NCBI GenBank assembly: GCA_012934845.2
Contig: WNNJ02002315.1
Coordinates: forward strand, 1-64,000
Source of the DNA: Pomphorhynchus laevis
Taxonomy: Eukaryota; Acanthocephala; Palaeacanthocephala; Echinorhynchida; Pomphorhynchidae
Length of the DNA stretch: 64,000 nt
Reading direction: 5' to 3'
Below are positions 62,072 through 64,000 of the stretch, piece after piece. The notes beneath the pieces are model-generated. The model had not been told where the DNA came from. It did not search any database and saw nothing but the letters and a program-made list of their open reading frames with translations. The stretch's first letter is position 1; each line of letters opens with the position of its first letter. The translations under genes were made by a program, and so were the position numbers.

Positions 62072-63999
62072 ATGCAGAGTACTCGTAAGCCTTTTTCACT
62101 GAATATCCTTCAGTGTAGCTGAAGGATATTATATAAGTGCTTCTGCCCCTATACTTCTATCTGGTAGAGACGCAGATGTTATAGTCCTTCAGGAGACGCG
62201 GTCTATCCGTCTCCCCCAGGACATTACTCGATTGATAACTAAGCACATTTGTTCCCACTATACTCCGTACATAAGCCCGCCTCACTCCTCTTAATCTCCA
62301 GGTCTTTTAACCTTAGTTAAATGCTCCTTAAGGTCTTCCCTCCTACTAAACTATTCTTGTCCAGCCCTGTCTTGTTTAGTTATTTCACTCTGTAAGAACG
62401 GTAAACGCCTCAGTCTAGCCAATGTCTACATCCGGCCAGGGGAGATTCACAAGAACCGTGACCTCCTGGATAGGATTATTGACATGATACTAGGTGATTA
62501 CGACATGATAGTAGGTGATTTCAACGACAAAACTGGTCGTTGGATAAATGCAGCACTCCGCAGAGCCAGGAATGGTTATCTTGTTCACAAATTACCATCC
62601 CCTTCCTTTCATTGCACATCAACGAACTCACTCCTCGACTTATTACTGCTCCATGAGAGGTGGTTGCTGAAACCTCACTGTACGGAGCAGTCGCGACAAC
62701 ACCTGACCACTTATCATGACTTGATTCGTTGGCAGAAAGAAGAGGATACGCTGATTCGAAGGAGATTCCACTTTGATCCGATCAGATTGGCTTTTTCAGG
62801 CAGCTATCCAAGGCTTCCCCCGAATTGGTAATGAGAGTCTAATCAAATTTAATTCCTACCTCTCTTAGCAAGCTACCGCGATATTTTCGACTTCCTATAA
62901 AGGTCGTATCTACAAGCCCACTTTAACAAAACTCAAGACCCTTGCGTATATGCTCCGTCTTCCCAATCTCTCTGCTTCTGCCAGATTAGTTCTCTCAAAA
63001 GAATATTGGAACACTATATATAGGTTACAACTGGGTAAGGATAGAGCAAGCATTGCTTCCCTTAATCCAGCCCAGTCTTTCTTTTGGAAGATATTCAAGA
63101 AAGAAGTTTATCTGTTGGAGGGATACGTTGGATTGGATTGGAAACATGGGTCTTGATAACGTTTTGGAGGAGTCCTTTCCCTACATAATTATGGAGTCAC
63201 TCTATCACCTCAACCAATCCCGCCTTGGGGAGACTTTAGGAGTAGAGATCTATCTGTCACAGATATTCTTAACTCCTGGGGGCCTTTTCCGGGCACCTCC
63301 AAATACGTCGCTCCACTCTTTTCTCGTGTCTGATAGCTTTTGACAGCTGATCAAAGAAGAGAATTGACCGTAGCAATACTGTTAGCCGCTCCATCTAATG
63401 TGGCCGGCATCAACATTAGTAGGGGTATATTTCTACCTAAGAAAAATCCGGTATCATGTCCTAAAAACCTGCAATCCATTTCGATTCAAAATTTCCTCGT
63501 ATCGATCTACAAAAAAGCGCTTGCGCGTAGAACTCGCGATCATTTAAGTAGGCGAAATTTAATCCCACCAAGTTTCCATTTGTTCGTCAAAGGTCGCTCG
63601 GTCCATTCAGCTGTAGGTAAAGTGCATCAGTTCTGTCGGGATAATAGTCATCAACTTGCTGTGGCTGTTTTCCTTGATTTTTCTGCTGCATTTGACCGCA
63701 TCTCAATTCCCTTTGTTATCTCTTCTCTAAGGTCCCTCGGGTTGCCTGCGAGAATTGTTAACAGGGTGGAGATACTGCTGTACACCAAGCGATTCTATTA
63801 TGAAGACAACCCTGATGCGCGTCAGTTCTACCCTATTACGGGTGTGCCCCAAGGTTCCCCCTTTCTCCTATCTTGTTCCTTGCTGCTTCCATTGAACTCT
63901 TTAAAATATTTAAACGCGAATAACGTCTAGTGGTATAAGCTGATGATACCACAGCCCTGTTCTCTGGACGCAGGTGCAAGGACGAAGTTTCGGTCATCA
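62072..63999 (+). pseudogene. Jockey/I-like ORF2, incomplete at window end
   Basis: The ATG at 62072 gives QSTRKPFSLNILQC, then a stop at a fold-back hairpin (62102-62130) that replaced the WNSGGA segment. The endonuclease goes on: SGRDADVIVLQETRSIRLPQ, ANVYIRPGEIHKNRD, DYDMIVGDFNDKTGRWINAA. Then come LAYMLRLPNLSASARLVLSK, FLPKKNPVSCPKNLQSISIQ, VFLDFSAAFDRISIPFVISS (A) and ITGVPQGSP (B) near 63845. Motif C (a YADD-like block near 63940) is visible after another frame change. At least five breaks. Confidence 0.8.
62102..62130. repeat. Perfect 12-bp inverted repeat, 5-nt loop, in Jockey/I-like ORF2
   Basis: AATATCCTTCAG (62102-62113) and CTGAAGGATATT (62119-62130). The left arm is the expected NILQC coding sequence; the right arm is its inverted copy, and the next six to ten codons are missing. 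Confidence 0.93.
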
Positions 64000-64000
64000 G

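Larger units (their letters stand above)
60665..64000 (+). mobile_element. Jockey/I-like LINE copy (plus), cut by the window end
   Basis: 5' region, ORF1, ORF2 endonuclease and RT up to motif B are present; the element continues beyond 64000. It begins head to head with the minus-strand copy ending at 60660. Confidence 0.83.

Noticed and set aside
1-64000. tRNA, rRNA, snRNA genes, CRISPR arrays, DNA transposons
   Set aside because: No convincing cloverleaf, rRNA block, repeat-spacer array or transposase motif found on either strand by eye.

Overview
This is AT-rich animal DNA packed with dead and dying retrotransposons. I see no intact host gene. The only host-derived sequence I recognise is an intron-less fossil of the C-terminus of a BPTF/NURF301-type chromatin remodeller (PHD finger plus bromodomain, minus strand, about 12.8-13.5 kb). 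Together with animal-type LINE families (CR1, L2-like, RTE-like, Jockey/I-like, restriction-like-endonuclease LINEs) and Penelope-like elements (PLEs), it points to an invertebrate metazoan, possibly a flatworm or another lophotrochozoan. The species cannot be fixed from the sequence.

Layout. 0-3.2 kb: AT-rich, gene-free. 3.2-5.8 kb: a Penelope-like or retrozyme-like region with two tandem hammerhead ribozymes 457 bp apart, decayed PLE reverse transcriptase (RT) sequence and PLE terminal motifs. 5.8-7 kb: a (TA)n tract, a perfect 58-bp inverted repeat and an L2-like fragment. 8.4-9.0 kb: PLE GIY-YIG endonuclease end, minus strand. 9.6-12.7 kb: an RLE-type LINE copy followed by a PLE RT. 12.8-13.5 kb: the BPTF-like pseudogene. 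14.3-18.4 kb: CR1-a, nearly full length. 20.5-25.0 kb: two different RLE-type LINEs head to head around a small hairpin. 25.1-27.2 kb: CR1 tails. 27.2-36.2 kb: PLE, RTE-like, RLE and L2-like pieces. 36.2-40.7 kb: an internally deleted CR1, an L2-like copy, a CR1 RT and an RLE tail. 40.9-45.2 kb: CR1-b with an L2-like insertion in ORF1. 45.6-49.3 kb: CR1-c with an intact ORF2. 49.3-50.6 kb: a Jockey/I-like fragment split by an L2-like copy. 50.6-55.0 kb: CR1-d, almost intact. 55.0-57.0 kb: RLE copies. 57-64 kb: three Jockey/I-like copies, the last cut by the window edge.

How the parts work together. The LINEs carry ORF1 (RNA binding) and ORF2 (endonuclease plus RT) for target-primed insertion. 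Most copies are 5'-truncated, nested or internally deleted. In all four CR1 families ORF2 lies in the -1 frame relative to the end of ORF1. L2-like copies share a 3' hairpin with a compensatory base change, a likely RT recognition structure. The ribozymes have a self-complementary helix III (ACGCGU), as expected for PLE or retrozyme hammerheads that act as dimers.

Across the window there are also more than a dozen short, perfect inverted repeats with 2-13 nt loops. Many sit exactly where an element is broken or where two elements meet, which looks like a recurrent snap-back repair signature.
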